NCBI GenBank assembly: GCA_014191855.1
Contig: BJHF01000051.1
Coordinates: 1-46,790 of the forward strand
DNA: 46,790 nucleotides
Source of the DNA: Deltaproteobacteria bacterium
GTDB taxonomy: Bacteria > Myxococcota_A > UBA796 > SXON01
Direction: 5' to 3'
In this document: one piece after another, positions 33,430-41,783 of the stretch
Position numbering within the stretch: the first letter of the stretch is position 1
Layout: each line of letters starts with the position of its first letter
The notes under the pieces: model-generated
Database searches by the model: none
What the model was told of the DNA's origin: nothing
What the model saw: only the letters and a program-made list of their open reading frames with translations
Made by a program: the position numbers and the translations under genes

Positions 33430-34059
33430 CTACGACAAGATCGGCGTCGTTCGCGCCCGGTACCCTCGCGCGGCGCGCTCCTCGGACTCCAACCACTCGT
33501 TGTAGAACCTGGCTTTTTCTTCCGCGCTGAGATCGTTCCCGACCAGCGTCCTTCGCCGCTCTGCGACCCCCCGCAGGGCGATCGCCGCGCTCACGCTCAC
33601 GTTGAGCGACTCGGTAAGGCCGTGCATCGGCACCCGCAGCACCCCGTCGGCCAGGCTGCGTGCGGTGTCGCTCACGCCGCGGGTTTCGCTGCCGAACACG
33701 AGCGCGAGCGGCCCGTCTACGGGGACGTTCTCCGGCGTGAACGAAGGCTCCGCGAGGTCGGCGACGTACACCCGGAAGCCGCGGGCCTTGAGCTCGGCGA
33801 GCGAGTCGGCGACGTGATCGTAGCGGCGCCGCCAGATCCAGCGCTCCGCTCCGCGCGCCGCTCCAGGGCTCGGGCGGAAGCCCTGCGTAACGAGGTGCAC
33901 CTCGTGCACCCCGAACGCCTCGCAGCTCCGCAGGATCGCGCTGACGTTGTGCCTCCGGCGAACGGCTTCGCACACCGCGACGACGCTGCCCAGGCGGCGG
34001 TCCAGCGCGGCTGCGATGCGGGCGCGCCGTTCGGCGTTGACGAAGTCTTCGGGCGGCAC
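33430..34059 (-). CDS. trmH: tRNA/rRNA 2'-O-methyltransferase, TrmH-like (SPOUT)
   Basis: A 209-residue SPOUT methyltransferase. Motif 1 is RRHNVSAILRSCEAFGVHEVHLV, motif 2 is LALVFGSETRGVS and motif 3 is VPMHGLTESLNVSVSAAIAL, forming the trefoil-knot SAM site with the catalytic Arg in the first motif. The C-terminal extension (EEKARFYNEWLESEERAARGY) is the one seen in TrmH enzymes that make 2'-O-methylguanosine 18 in tRNA. Start is GTG at 34059. It is probably transcribed together with the phosphodiester glycosidase gene, which ends 24 bases upstream on the same strand, though the order puts it downstream. Confidence 0.9.
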   Translation of the reverse strand: MPPEDFVNAERRARIAAALDRRLGSVVAVCEAVRRRHNVSAILRSCEAFGVHEVHLVTQGFRPSPGAARGAERWIWRRRYDHVADSLAELKARGFRVYVADLAEPSFTPENVPVDGPLALVFGSETRGVSDTARSLADGVLRVPMHGLTESLNVSVSAAIALRGVAERRRTLVGNDLSAEEKARFYNEWLESEERAARGYRARTTPILS

Positions 34060-34082
34060 GGGCGGCGTTTAGCCGTTCGCCC

Positions 34083-35072
34083 TCAGCGGGGCGACACGCC
34101 GACGATCACGGGCACCGTGTCGAGCCCGCGGATCTCGCGGTGGGTGTCGCCGACGTGGAGCGAGAGCGCGGTGGACGCGCCGCCGTCGAAGCCCATCGCG
34201 TCCACACAGCCAAGAGCGCCGAGCGCGGTGGCCAGCTCGGAGAGGGAGAGGCCGCCCGTCCAGGTGTCGGTCGCGACCAGCAACACGCGCTTGTCGCCGG
34301 TCACGCAGGCCGCCGTGCGGCGATCGGCAACCCGCACGTCGAAGCCGCGGCCGCCGGTGCGGAGGTAGGAAAATGTGCGACCCGCGGTCATGATCGCGGG
34401 GAACCCCTGGAATCCCTGCTCCACGCCGCTCACGTCCGCGCTCTTTTGGTTGACGATGCGGGGCCGGCCGCCGCGGTCCACGAGGAAGTGCGCGGCGCGT
34501 CGGCTGCCCTGCCGGTTGCGCGAAACGCCGTCGCTCACGACGAGGCCGAGGGGGCCATCTTCCGCGAAGTACGGTGCGTTCACCGCGAGCACCAGGCCGG
34601 CCTCTTGCGCGAGCGTGGCCACCGGCGCGCGGCTCCAGTCGGCGCGGCCCCAAACGCGGAATTGCCATCGGGCGGGGTCGATCCGTACCACGACGAGGTC
34701 GATGTCGCGCGGGTCAGGCGGACGAGCGAACTTCACGTCCGCCAGCGCGAGCCCCGGGGCGACCTCGCTCCAGTCGGGGGTGATCACGGCGTCCGTCGGG
34801 CCCCAATCGCGCCGCAAGAGGAGGGCGATCGGTAGCTCCTGCCAGGCGGTTGCGCCGCTGCTCCAGTAGAGCCGCCCGCCCCCGACGAGGCGCCCGGCCA
34901 CTTCGTGCGCGGCCCCGACGAGCTGCTCGCCGAACGTGGCGAGGAGCGCGGTCGTGACGACGACCGCGAGCCCGCCGAGGGCCCACCGCCAGCGGCGGGT
35001 CGGCGGGGTCGGCGGGGATCCGGGCGCGGTCCCGGCCTCCGGAGGCGCAGCAGGAGCCGCGGGGTTAGCCAT
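34083..35072 (-). CDS. Membrane-anchored phosphodiester glycosidase (NAGPA domain)
   Basis: A 329-residue protein. A Pro/Ala-rich cytoplasmic N-terminus precedes one transmembrane helix (about residues 30-47, after RRWRW). The outer part is a NAGPA-type phosphodiester glycosidase domain: LVLAVNAPYFAEDGPLGLVVSDG, AACVTGDKRVLLVATD, LSLSELATALGALGCVDAMGFDGGASTAL and a C-terminal VPVIVGV. Such domains cleave sugar-1-phosphodiesters. The ATG at 35072 lies only 7 bases from the divergent start of the sulfatase-like gene, so promoters must overlap coding sequence. Confidence 0.88.
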   Translation of the reverse strand: MANPAAPAAPPEAGTAPGSPPTPPTRRWRWALGGLAVVVTTALLATFGEQLVGAAHEVAGRLVGGGRLYWSSGATAWQELPIALLLRRDWGPTDAVITPDWSEVAPGLALADVKFARPPDPRDIDLVVVRIDPARWQFRVWGRADWSRAPVATLAQEAGLVLAVNAPYFAEDGPLGLVVSDGVSRNRQGSRRAAHFLVDRGGRPRIVNQKSADVSGVEQGFQGFPAIMTAGRTFSYLRTGGRGFDVRVADRRTAACVTGDKRVLLVATDTWTGGLSLSELATALGALGCVDAMGFDGGASTALSLHVGDTHREIRGLDTVPVIVGVSPR

Positions 35073-35079
35073 CGCGGCC

Positions 35080-36420
35080 TTGCCTCGGCCTGCCAACATC
35101 GTCATCGTCATCGCGGACTCGCTGCGATGGGATTCCACGTATGGTGGCGACGGGCCCCGCATGCCGTATGTGCAGGGCAACAGCGTGGAATTCATGGCGG
35201 CGCGGAGCGCCGGCTGCTGGACGTTGCCCGCCACCGCTTCGATGTTCACCGGCCTCTTGCCGCACGAACACGGCGCCGACACGCAGAGCCGTGGCCTCGA
35301 TCCCAGGATCCCCACGCTCGCCGAGCGGTTGCGTGCGTTGGGATATGCGACGCATCAGATCACCGCCAACGTGGCCACGACCGAAGTGTTCGGCCTCGAC
35401 CGCGGTTTTGACGAGGTGGTGCGCATCTGGAAGGAGGTCCCGCCCCAACACCGTAAGCTGCACGAGCTGATGGTGCTGGTGGGCAAGCCGCGGCTCCGGA
35501 AGAAGGTCCTGTCCACCGACTGGATTCGGGGCAAGCTCTCGGAGGACATCGAGGCCGGCAAGGTGTGGCTGCAGGATACCGTGGACGAGATCTTCGATCG
35601 CGCCCGCGGCATACTCGCTCACAACGAGCGGCGGGGGAAGCCAAGCTTCATCTTCATCAACCTGATGGAGACGCACTTCCCTTACCACGTGTCCGAGATC
35701 TTTGAGCCGCTGGGCCGCGGGGTAGACGCGGTTACCGAGCTTCTTGGCCTGTACCACCAGGTGAACCAGACCTTCATGACCACCGGCGAGCAGCCGGTGA
35801 CACCGCGCACGATGGCGCGGATCAAGTCACGTCAGCGGATCTCCTGGGAGCGCATCGCGCCCAAGGTGGATGCGTTCACGCGGGAGCTGCACGAAGCCGC
35901 CGACAACCTCGTGGTGGTGGGATCGGATCACGGCGAGTGCTTCGGCGAGATGGGGTGGTCGTACCACTTCAACAACGTGTCGGATGGCGGAAACCGGGTG
36001 CCCCTGTTCTGGTTGGAGCCGGGGCGCACGACGCCGCGCCGCGTGGACCATCCGGTGAGCGCGCGGGATGTGTACGGGGCGGTGCTGGCGGCGGCGGGCA
36101 CGCCCGTTGGGCCGAGCGTGGTGGACGAGCCCGAGTCGAGCCTCAGCGCGATGGAGAGCTGCTGGTACAACTCGCAGGGGAAGACGCTGCGGCGGTACAA
36201 ATACAACCAGCTTTGTGTCGTGGCGGACAACACACGGTGGCTCCGGCGGGATGGGGCCTGGTACTCGGCCGCGCCCTCGACGTTGGGCGGCGAGCCGGAA
36301 TTTGCGCCGGTCGGGTGGGGTGTCGATCCCATCGAAGAGCTGGCCACCGACGCCGAGGAGCGCACGCGCCTGCGCCGGTTGGTCACCGATTTTGAGGCGT
36401 TCTCGACGCGAATCTCTTAG
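35080..36420 (+). CDS. Sulfatase/alkaline-phosphatase superfamily protein with Thr nucleophile
   Basis: A 446-residue cytosolic-looking member of the superfamily. It begins PRPANIVIVIADSLRWDST, with metal-binding Asp13. The nucleophile region is CWTLPATASMFTGLLPHEHG: the sulfatase pattern Cys/Ser-x-Pro-x-Arg is replaced by Thr48-Leu-Pro-Ala-Thr52, so formylglycine cannot form. The second metal set is VVVGSDHGECFGEMGWSYH. Thr nucleophiles occur in phosphodiesterases and phosphotransferases of the superfamily, so a phospho-substrate is more likely than a sulfate ester. TTG at 35080 is the most natural start; it lacks a ribosome-binding site. Its stop overlaps the convergent gene's stop by four bases (36417-36420). 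Confidence 0.85.
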   Translation: MPRPANIVIVIADSLRWDSTYGGDGPRMPYVQGNSVEFMAARSAGCWTLPATASMFTGLLPHEHGADTQSRGLDPRIPTLAERLRALGYATHQITANVATTEVFGLDRGFDEVVRIWKEVPPQHRKLHELMVLVGKPRLRKKVLSTDWIRGKLSEDIEAGKVWLQDTVDEIFDRARGILAHNERRGKPSFIFINLMETHFPYHVSEIFEPLGRGVDAVTELLGLYHQVNQTFMTTGEQPVTPRTMARIKSRQRISWERIAPKVDAFTRELHEAADNLVVVGSDHGECFGEMGWSYHFNNVSDGGNRVPLFWLEPGRTTPRRVDHPVSARDVYGAVLAAAGTPVGPSVVDEPESSLSAMESCWYNSQGKTLRRYKYNQLCVVADNTRWLRRDGAWYSAAPSTLGGEPEFAPVGWGVDPIEELATDAEERTRLRRLVTDFEAFSTRIS

Positions 36421-38483
36421 TCTGCCCGCGCGAACGGGCGGATCTGCTTGATGATGCCACGGCCGTCTTCCAGGTACTTCTGCTCGGTGTCCCAAAGGAC
36501 CAGGGTGCCCTCGGGTGCATCCTCGTCGTGGGGCATCACCGCGTCGACCTCCAAAAGCAGCGCCCCAACCTCGTAGAGCCGCGCGTCCGACAACACCTCC
36601 TCCCCGGCGCCGACTTCGCTGGACTCGTCCATGCGCTCGATTCCGGTGACGGCGCCGCCTTCGACGGTGAGCAGCGTGCGCTCGGGCGTGACGCCGGACT
36701 CCGCCGAGACCACGTCGATGTCGCCGACCTGGGCCTCGATCAACCAGCGTTCATCCTCCCCCGTAGGGTTGCCCGTGAACGCGACGATGTTGGCCTGCTC
36801 CTGTTCGGATTGGTCGTTCACCAGCACCGCCATCGCCACGTCGCGCTGCTCCAGGCCGTACCAGTCGCGCTCCTCCCAGGCGCCCCCCTTCCACAAGCTG
36901 GCCCACACGCCCCGGAGCGCGTCGGCGACCGGCTTTTCGCTGGACTTGTCGTCGTCGCATACGCTTGGGCCGTCTGAGTCCCCGTCTTCGTCGTCGGCTG
37001 CGCAGGCACTCAGGCTGTCGTAGAGGCCGGCTCCCGAGAACACCACACCATCTTCGGCGTTTGAGGAGCTTCGAAACCGCACCATCACGTCGGTGCCGCC
37101 GAATTCTTGTGCGATGAGGGCGCGAACGCTCGCGGCGTCGGCCTCGTTCACTGGGGCGCCGAGCATGGCCTCGCGAAGCGCGGTGAGGCGCGCGCTGCGG
37201 GTCGCGGCGTTGGTGAGGAACTCGGAGTCGGCGTGCCACCGGTCGATCGTCGCCGCGAAGGTCAGGGATTCTTCGCCCCCGTCAACGTCCGCGATCCAGT
37301 AGTTCTCCTCCATGAAGCGCTGGTAGTAGGCAAACGGGATCAGGAAACCATCGAGCTGCACGCCGGGCTCGATCCGTTGGTACAGCGTGGCGAGGTTGGC
37401 GCCCTTGGCGCCGAAGCGTAGGTAATTGGTGCGACGTTCGTCGTAGGTTGCCGTCGGCACATCCAACAGCGGCATTGGCGTTTCCCAGTCCGTGTCGGGC
37501 GGCGAGATCACCACCGGGTCGGGCCGGAACGTGTCCCACCACGCTTGCGCCGCCTCCGGGGTGGCTTCTTCGATCAGCATCGCATCTTCGCCACATTCAA
37601 GGCGCACCAGCTTGCCCTCCCAGGCCGCCAGCTTGGTCCAGGGCTCTGTCGTGTAACAGTTGGGGGTGCCGCGGGCGGACATGCGGACGTTGAGATGGCT
37701 CAGCGCGGCCTGGCGGGTTCCCGTCACGACTCCGCTGACCACCCGCTCCAGATCCATCGGCGCTTCGTCGAGCACCAGGATGTCTTGATACCCGAACGCG
37801 CCCGAGGCGCTGTCGGCGGCAAGGTCCGCCAGCGGTTCGAAGCGGATCGTCCCGTATCCGTAGGTAGGGTTGTAGGCTTCGTAGGTAACGCCATCGGCGC
37901 CCCGGATGGGGAAGGGGGTGTCGGTCCACGTGTCGGCCGTGTCCCGTTGGTTCTCCGAGGCAGGGACATACATCAGCTCGCCGAGCGAGAAGCGGGTTTG
38001 GAGGGCGCGCCAAACGAACAGCACGTCCTCGTAGGCCGGCGCGGTGGTCGCATCCGCCGGGTCGTCCCAAACGATGAACCCGAAGCGATGCGCGCCGTCG
38101 GTTTCGATGTACTCCGAGAGGTCGCCCCCCCAATACACTCGCTTCGCCGGATTGATGATCATGGCGACATAGTCGTCCCAAGCGAGGCTGCCATACGCCT
38201 CTGGAAACACCTCGCGCAGGAAGTCGTAGTGCAGCGCATAGCGTTGGGAGTTGACGAACATGCCGGGGAGAGGGGCGGTATCGTTGACCGGAATAAGGTA
38301 TTTCACGGCCCGAAGCTGGTCCACGATCTCCACGTCGAGGCTCAGGGTCGTCCAGGTGTCCCGATCGGGCATCGACTCGGCGCAGACGAGCGCTCCCATG
38401 CGTTCGGAGGCCTCTTCGCAGGTGGTGGCGTCGGGAGGGATCTCGGGATCGGGGGGGCAGCCGAGCAGGAAGGCGGCGAGCAA
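36417..38483 (-). CDS. Lipoprotein with PEP/pyruvate-binding (PPDK_N) ATP-grasp-like domain
   Basis: A 688-residue predicted lipoprotein (lipobox LLGC, Cys9). The N-terminal 330 residues are unique (YALHYDFLREVFPEAYGSLA, RFGFIVWDD). The C-terminal half has PPDK_N signatures: NYLRFGAKGANLATLYQRI for the Gly-rich start and VMVRFRSSSNAEDGVVFSGAGLYDS for the VRSS-ED motif. This domain normally binds ATP in cytosolic PEP synthase, so an exported version is odd; an acidic Asp/Glu insertion follows (ACAADDEDGDSDGP). TTG at 38483 is chosen because GGAGGGGGG lies 6 bases before it; GTG at 38513 would place the start inside the hairpin repeat. Function unknown. Confidence 0.8.
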   Translation of the reverse strand: MLAAFLLGCPPDPEIPPDATTCEEASERMGALVCAESMPDRDTWTTLSLDVEIVDQLRAVKYLIPVNDTAPLPGMFVNSQRYALHYDFLREVFPEAYGSLAWDDYVAMIINPAKRVYWGGDLSEYIETDGAHRFGFIVWDDPADATTAPAYEDVLFVWRALQTRFSLGELMYVPASENQRDTADTWTDTPFPIRGADGVTYEAYNPTYGYGTIRFEPLADLAADSASGAFGYQDILVLDEAPMDLERVVSGVVTGTRQAALSHLNVRMSARGTPNCYTTEPWTKLAAWEGKLVRLECGEDAMLIEEATPEAAQAWWDTFRPDPVVISPPDTDWETPMPLLDVPTATYDERRTNYLRFGAKGANLATLYQRIEPGVQLDGFLIPFAYYQRFMEENYWIADVDGGEESLTFAATIDRWHADSEFLTNAATRSARLTALREAMLGAPVNEADAASVRALIAQEFGGTDVMVRFRSSSNAEDGVVFSGAGLYDSLSACAADDEDGDSDGPSVCDDDKSSEKPVADALRGVWASLWKGGAWEERDWYGLEQRDVAMAVLVNDQSEQEQANIVAFTGNPTGEDERWLIEAQVGDIDVVSAESGVTPERTLLTVEGGAVTGIERMDESSEVGAGEEVLSDARLYEVGALLLEVDAVMPHDEDAPEGTLVLWDTEQKYLEDGRGIIKQIRPFARAD

Positions 38484-38498
38484 CGCCAGCCCCCCTCC

Positions 38499-38544
38499 GC
38501 CGCTTCGCGGCACCTCCCCCCGGCGAGGGCCGGGGGGAGGACGA
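38499..38544. repeat. Two-hairpin REP-like repeat, copy 2
   Basis: GCCGC-TTC-GCGGC (38499-38511), one A, then CCTCCCCCCGGC, loop GAGG, GCCGGGGGGAGG (38513-38540), then ACGA. Layout and long stem equal copy 1 at 22135-22178; the short stem changed on both arms and so remains paired. It lies between two minus-strand lipoprotein genes. Confidence 0.8.
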
Positions 38545-38560
38545 TGAGGTACCTGGGCGT

Positions 38561-40549
38561 TCAAAGCTCGATCCGCCACACGCCGTTGTCGAACACGGTC
38601 ACCCAGGCAACCGAGGCGCTCGCGGAGATCGCGACCTGCGCCAACCAGGACGTGCCGTTCCACTGCATCGGGGTGTCGTGTCGGAACCACGTGCCGCCCC
38701 CATCGTCGGTACGCCAGATGTTCCCATCCCGCGCCAGAACGAGCCCGATATCCCCGACAAAGTCGGCGCCAAGCAGGATGCCTTCGGGGCCTCCGGTCAC
38801 CTCTACCCAGGAGAGCCCCTCGTCCACCGAGCGCCACAGGCCATCTTCCGTGGCGGCGACGAGGCCATCGGGCACCTCCGTTATCCAGGCGATGTCGGTC
38901 GCCGCCAGGTCTACGGCGCTCCACGTGGACCCCCCATCGGCCGACCGGAACATCCCTACGCCGCTCCCGCTCTGGTGGGAGGCGTCTCCCCCCTTGTAGG
39001 TACCCGCGAGCACCACGTCGGGGTTCCCCGGCCAAAAGCTAATCGTATGGAGCGAAACATCCTCCGCCGGGAGGCCGTTCGAGCTGTCTTCCCAGGTAGC
39101 CCCCGCGTCCCAGCTCACGTACACCCGGGCTTGATCGTCACCCAAACCGCCAGTACTCACGGAGCCGAGCAGCAGGTGATCGGGGTTGGTGGGGTCGATG
39201 GCGAAGCCGTGAAAGTGGAATTGGGTCAGGGTTTCGTCGAAGGTCTTCCCCCCGTCCGTGCTCTCCAACAGAGAATCGTCGCTCACGGCCCACACGTGGG
39301 TTTCGTCGAAGGGGTCATAAAACACGTTCATGACATAGTGGAAGTAGTGGTCGATGTGGTGCCAACTGGCGCCGCCGTCGACGGAGCGAAACAAACCGCC
39401 GCTGCAGCGGCTCCCGGCGAACAGGGTGGCGTCACACGTGGGATGCGGGGAGACAACCGCCACTCCGGGGTCGTAGACACCGTCGTCTGCTGCCGCCCAG
39501 GTGGCGCCGCGGTCGGTGGTGGCGACGATCCCCTCGTCCCACGCCAGCAGGATGCGCGCCTCAGCGTCGACAAACAAGGCGCTGGCGTTCAACCAGTCGA
39601 ACGGTTGGGACGAATACGTCGTGCCGCCATCCTCGGACGTGTACAGCGTGTCGGACGAGGCCGCCGCGAGAAAGGCTCCGGTGGGGTCGTAGGCGACGAG
39701 CTGAAGGGAGGGGCCGGCGCCGCCGGTGACCCAGGTGTTTCCTTCGTCGAACGACTCGGCCAGACCGTCGTTTCCGCCGATGACCAGATGCGTTGGATCG
39801 GCAGGATCGCGCTGTAGCGAGTGACCCCCGACGGGCGCGCTGAATCGCGGATCCCACGACTCCCCGAAGTCATCGCTCGTCCAGAGCGCCATGCCGTCCG
39901 TGAACACGGCGCGCCCGTGGTCGCTGGACGGCGCCAACAGGCGCCAGGCGTGGGTGTTCTGCGGATCGCCACCCATGTCCATCATCAGGTTGGGCAGCTT
40001 GGCGCCATCCTCAAAGGTCTCGCCCTCGTCTGTGGACACCTTCGTTTGTCCGTCGCTCATCACGACCATCACGGTGCTCGCGTCCCACGGTGCGACCGCG
40101 ATGGCGTACACCGCGGTGATCATCGTGTCGGGCGCGGGTTGACCCAGGGTGCGGGAGGCCCAGTGGTCGCCCTGATCGTAGCTCACGTCCAGCGCGCCGC
40201 CGGCCGAGCGGTACACGAGGTCGGGATCGTCGACCGAGAGGCCCAGGTCGGCGACGGTGTGGGTGATGCTGAGGATCAGCCGCGTCCACGACGCGTCGGG
40301 GGCGTCCTGCCGCCAAACCCCGGTCGCGTGTGAGCTGACGAACACCGGAAAATTGCCATCGGCGCTCGCGAACGCGTTGATGCCGGAGGCCGGGATCAGG
40401 CCCGAGGCGGTCCAGGTGTCCCCGTTCATCCCGGTGGCATCGACCTCCCCGCACGCTTCCGGCGCTGCGGAATCGGCGGTATCGCCGGGTTGGGCTGCGC
40501 TGTCTGCAGGCTCGGAGGTGCAGGCGAGGGCAAGCAGGGCGGGCAGCAT
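38561..40549 (-). CDS. Asp-box (BNR/sortilin-like) beta-propeller lipoprotein
   Basis: A 662-residue lipoprotein. A ten-residue signal ends in the lipobox LALAC, followed by an acidic low-complexity linker (SEPADSAAQPGDTADSAA). The body carries repeated Asp-box-like turns of the S-x-D-x-G-x-T-W kind: SYDQGDHWA, STDEGETFED, SDDFGESWD, SFDEGNTWV, TSEDGGTTY, TTDRGATWA, SVDGGASWH, STDGGKTFD, SWDAGATWE, SADGGSTWS, SVDEGLSWV and RTDDGGGTWF. This fits a VPS10/sortilin-like propeller or photosystem-stability-factor-like fold, likely a surface binding protein. It ends at WRIEL with a stop at 38561. It is divergent from the Fpg-like gene. Confidence 0.9.
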   Translation of the reverse strand: MLPALLALACTSEPADSAAQPGDTADSAAPEACGEVDATGMNGDTWTASGLIPASGINAFASADGNFPVFVSSHATGVWRQDAPDASWTRLILSITHTVADLGLSVDDPDLVYRSAGGALDVSYDQGDHWASRTLGQPAPDTMITAVYAIAVAPWDASTVMVVMSDGQTKVSTDEGETFEDGAKLPNLMMDMGGDPQNTHAWRLLAPSSDHGRAVFTDGMALWTSDDFGESWDPRFSAPVGGHSLQRDPADPTHLVIGGNDGLAESFDEGNTWVTGGAGPSLQLVAYDPTGAFLAAASSDTLYTSEDGGTTYSSQPFDWLNASALFVDAEARILLAWDEGIVATTDRGATWAAADDGVYDPGVAVVSPHPTCDATLFAGSRCSGGLFRSVDGGASWHHIDHYFHYVMNVFYDPFDETHVWAVSDDSLLESTDGGKTFDETLTQFHFHGFAIDPTNPDHLLLGSVSTGGLGDDQARVYVSWDAGATWEDSSNGLPAEDVSLHTISFWPGNPDVVLAGTYKGGDASHQSGSGVGMFRSADGGSTWSAVDLAATDIAWITEVPDGLVAATEDGLWRSVDEGLSWVEVTGGPEGILLGADFVGDIGLVLARDGNIWRTDDGGGTWFRHDTPMQWNGTSWLAQVAISASASVAWVTVFDNGVWRIEL

Positions 40550-40578
40550 GGGGCCAGTGTACCCATTACGTTCGCCGT

Positions 40579-41415
40579 GTGCCTGAACGTCCGGATCTGG
40601 AGTATGTCGTTCCCATCCTCGCGCGGGAGCTGGTGGGCCTCCGTGTGGTCGGAGCGGCCGCCCGCAAGCCCGTGGTGCTTCGCTGTGCGATCGCGGAAGT
40701 TCGCGGTGAGATCTTCTCGGTTCGGCGCCAGACCCACGCGGTCGTGTTCGGGATGGGCGCGCACGACCTGGTGATCCTGCCGATGCTCGCCGGGCGGTTC
40801 GAACTGGCCTCCGAGGCGGCGAAAGATCCGGGGGACACGGCGGCGCGCTTTCTGCTGTCGGACGGTCGGGTGTTGCGCTACCGCGACGACGTGCAGATGG
40901 GGAAGGTGTGGTGGACGACGCCCGGGGCCGCGATCGCCGGACTGGAAGTGGGCGGCGTGGACGTGCTTGGCCCGGAGTTCACCCGCGAGCGGTTTCGGTT
41001 GCTCGCCAAGGGGCGCCGCGATCAAGCCAAGGTGTTCCTGAAGGACAAGTCGGCCCTCGATGCGATGGGCAACGCCTACGCCGACGAAGTCTTGTTCGCC
41101 GCAGGCATCCACCCGAAGCGCCTCGTGAGCCGGCTGAGCCCGGCTGACCTGGACCGTCTGCACGACTCCATCGTGGCGGTATTGAGAAACGCCCGGGAAA
41201 CCATCGCGGCCCGCTCCCCACCACTATCGGAAAAGGTGCGTGACTTCCTGCATGTTCGCGGCCGCAAGGATCAACCTTGCGATCGGTGTGGCACGACCCT
41301 GCGCGTCGCGGGGATCCACGGTCACGACGCCTTTTTTTGCCCGACATGCCAGCCCGACGTGGACGGGCGTGGTTTTGTGGACTGGCGCCGGGTTGGCGGT
41401 GGAGAGGGCGGATAG
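40579..41415 (+). CDS. Fpg/Nei-family DNA glycosylase, atypical
   Basis: A 278-residue Fpg/Nei-type protein starting GTG with PERPDLEYV, keeping Pro2 and Glu3, the nucleophile and acid of base-excision glycosylases. The conserved Asn is present (GNAYADEVLFAAGIHPKR), and a C-terminal zinc finger (CDRC ... CPTC) is intact. The usual Lys57 motif RRGKYL is replaced (VRRQTHAVVF), and the finger's conserved Arg (GGRS/T before FYCP) is replaced by GHDAFFCP. This suggests altered base specificity or weaker activity. Family membership is firm; the MutM name is not used because specificity is doubtful. Confidence 0.88.
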   Translation: MPERPDLEYVVPILARELVGLRVVGAAARKPVVLRCAIAEVRGEIFSVRRQTHAVVFGMGAHDLVILPMLAGRFELASEAAKDPGDTAARFLLSDGRVLRYRDDVQMGKVWWTTPGAAIAGLEVGGVDVLGPEFTRERFRLLAKGRRDQAKVFLKDKSALDAMGNAYADEVLFAAGIHPKRLVSRLSPADLDRLHDSIVAVLRNARETIAARSPPLSEKVRDFLHVRGRKDQPCDRCGTTLRVAGIHGHDAFFCPTCQPDVDGRGFVDWRRVGGGEGG

Positions 41416-41783
41416 CCGCGGCCGACGTTGTTTCCGACGCGCCCCGAGGCCTGGGCGCGTGAGTCGGGAGGCCCAACCGAAGGCGGCGGCGATTCCCCCG
41501 CCGCCCCGGCGCCATTCCGGCGTTGGGCCTGAACGAACGTGGTGTTTCATCCGCCACTGTCGCCGAGTGGCCGGGGGCCGGCGCGCTCCAGCGCACCGGC
41601 AAAGCGGGGTGGTGCGTCGCTCACAGAGTGACGGAGCGCACGGTGAGCGCTCCCTGGCGGAGCGCTGCTGACGGCGCTGCGTTGTGAGCCGGCCCCGGGC
41701 CTCGTCGAGTTGTGTCTCCTTTACAAGAATTTTCTTTCCCATTTCGGCCCGCTTCGGTTAGCAGCGGCGCCCAGAGGTTCCCC
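41416..41783. other. Non-coding stretch upstream of the histone-like gene
   Basis: A 368-base gap, the longest in the window. No gene-like frame is supported. It holds an 8-base-pair perfect hairpin (AGCGCTCC at 41646-41653, loop CTGGC, GGAGCGCT at 41659-41666), several GC-rich partial palindromes, and an AT-rich patch (TTTACAAGAATTTTC around 41723) unusual for this sequence, likely promoter DNA for the next gene. AGAGG at 41772-41776 is its ribosome-binding site. Confidence 0.6.

Noticed and set aside
38918..38931. parS-like palindrome GCTCCACGTGGACC
   Set aside because: Only the central ten bases match; it deviates from the consensus at two core-flanking positions on opposite arms and lies in propeller-gene codons, so chance is likely.
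41562..41572. GCCGAGTGGCC, resembling the D-arm of a class II tRNA
   Set aside because: No T-arm sequence or acceptor stem can be paired around it; no tRNA is supported.
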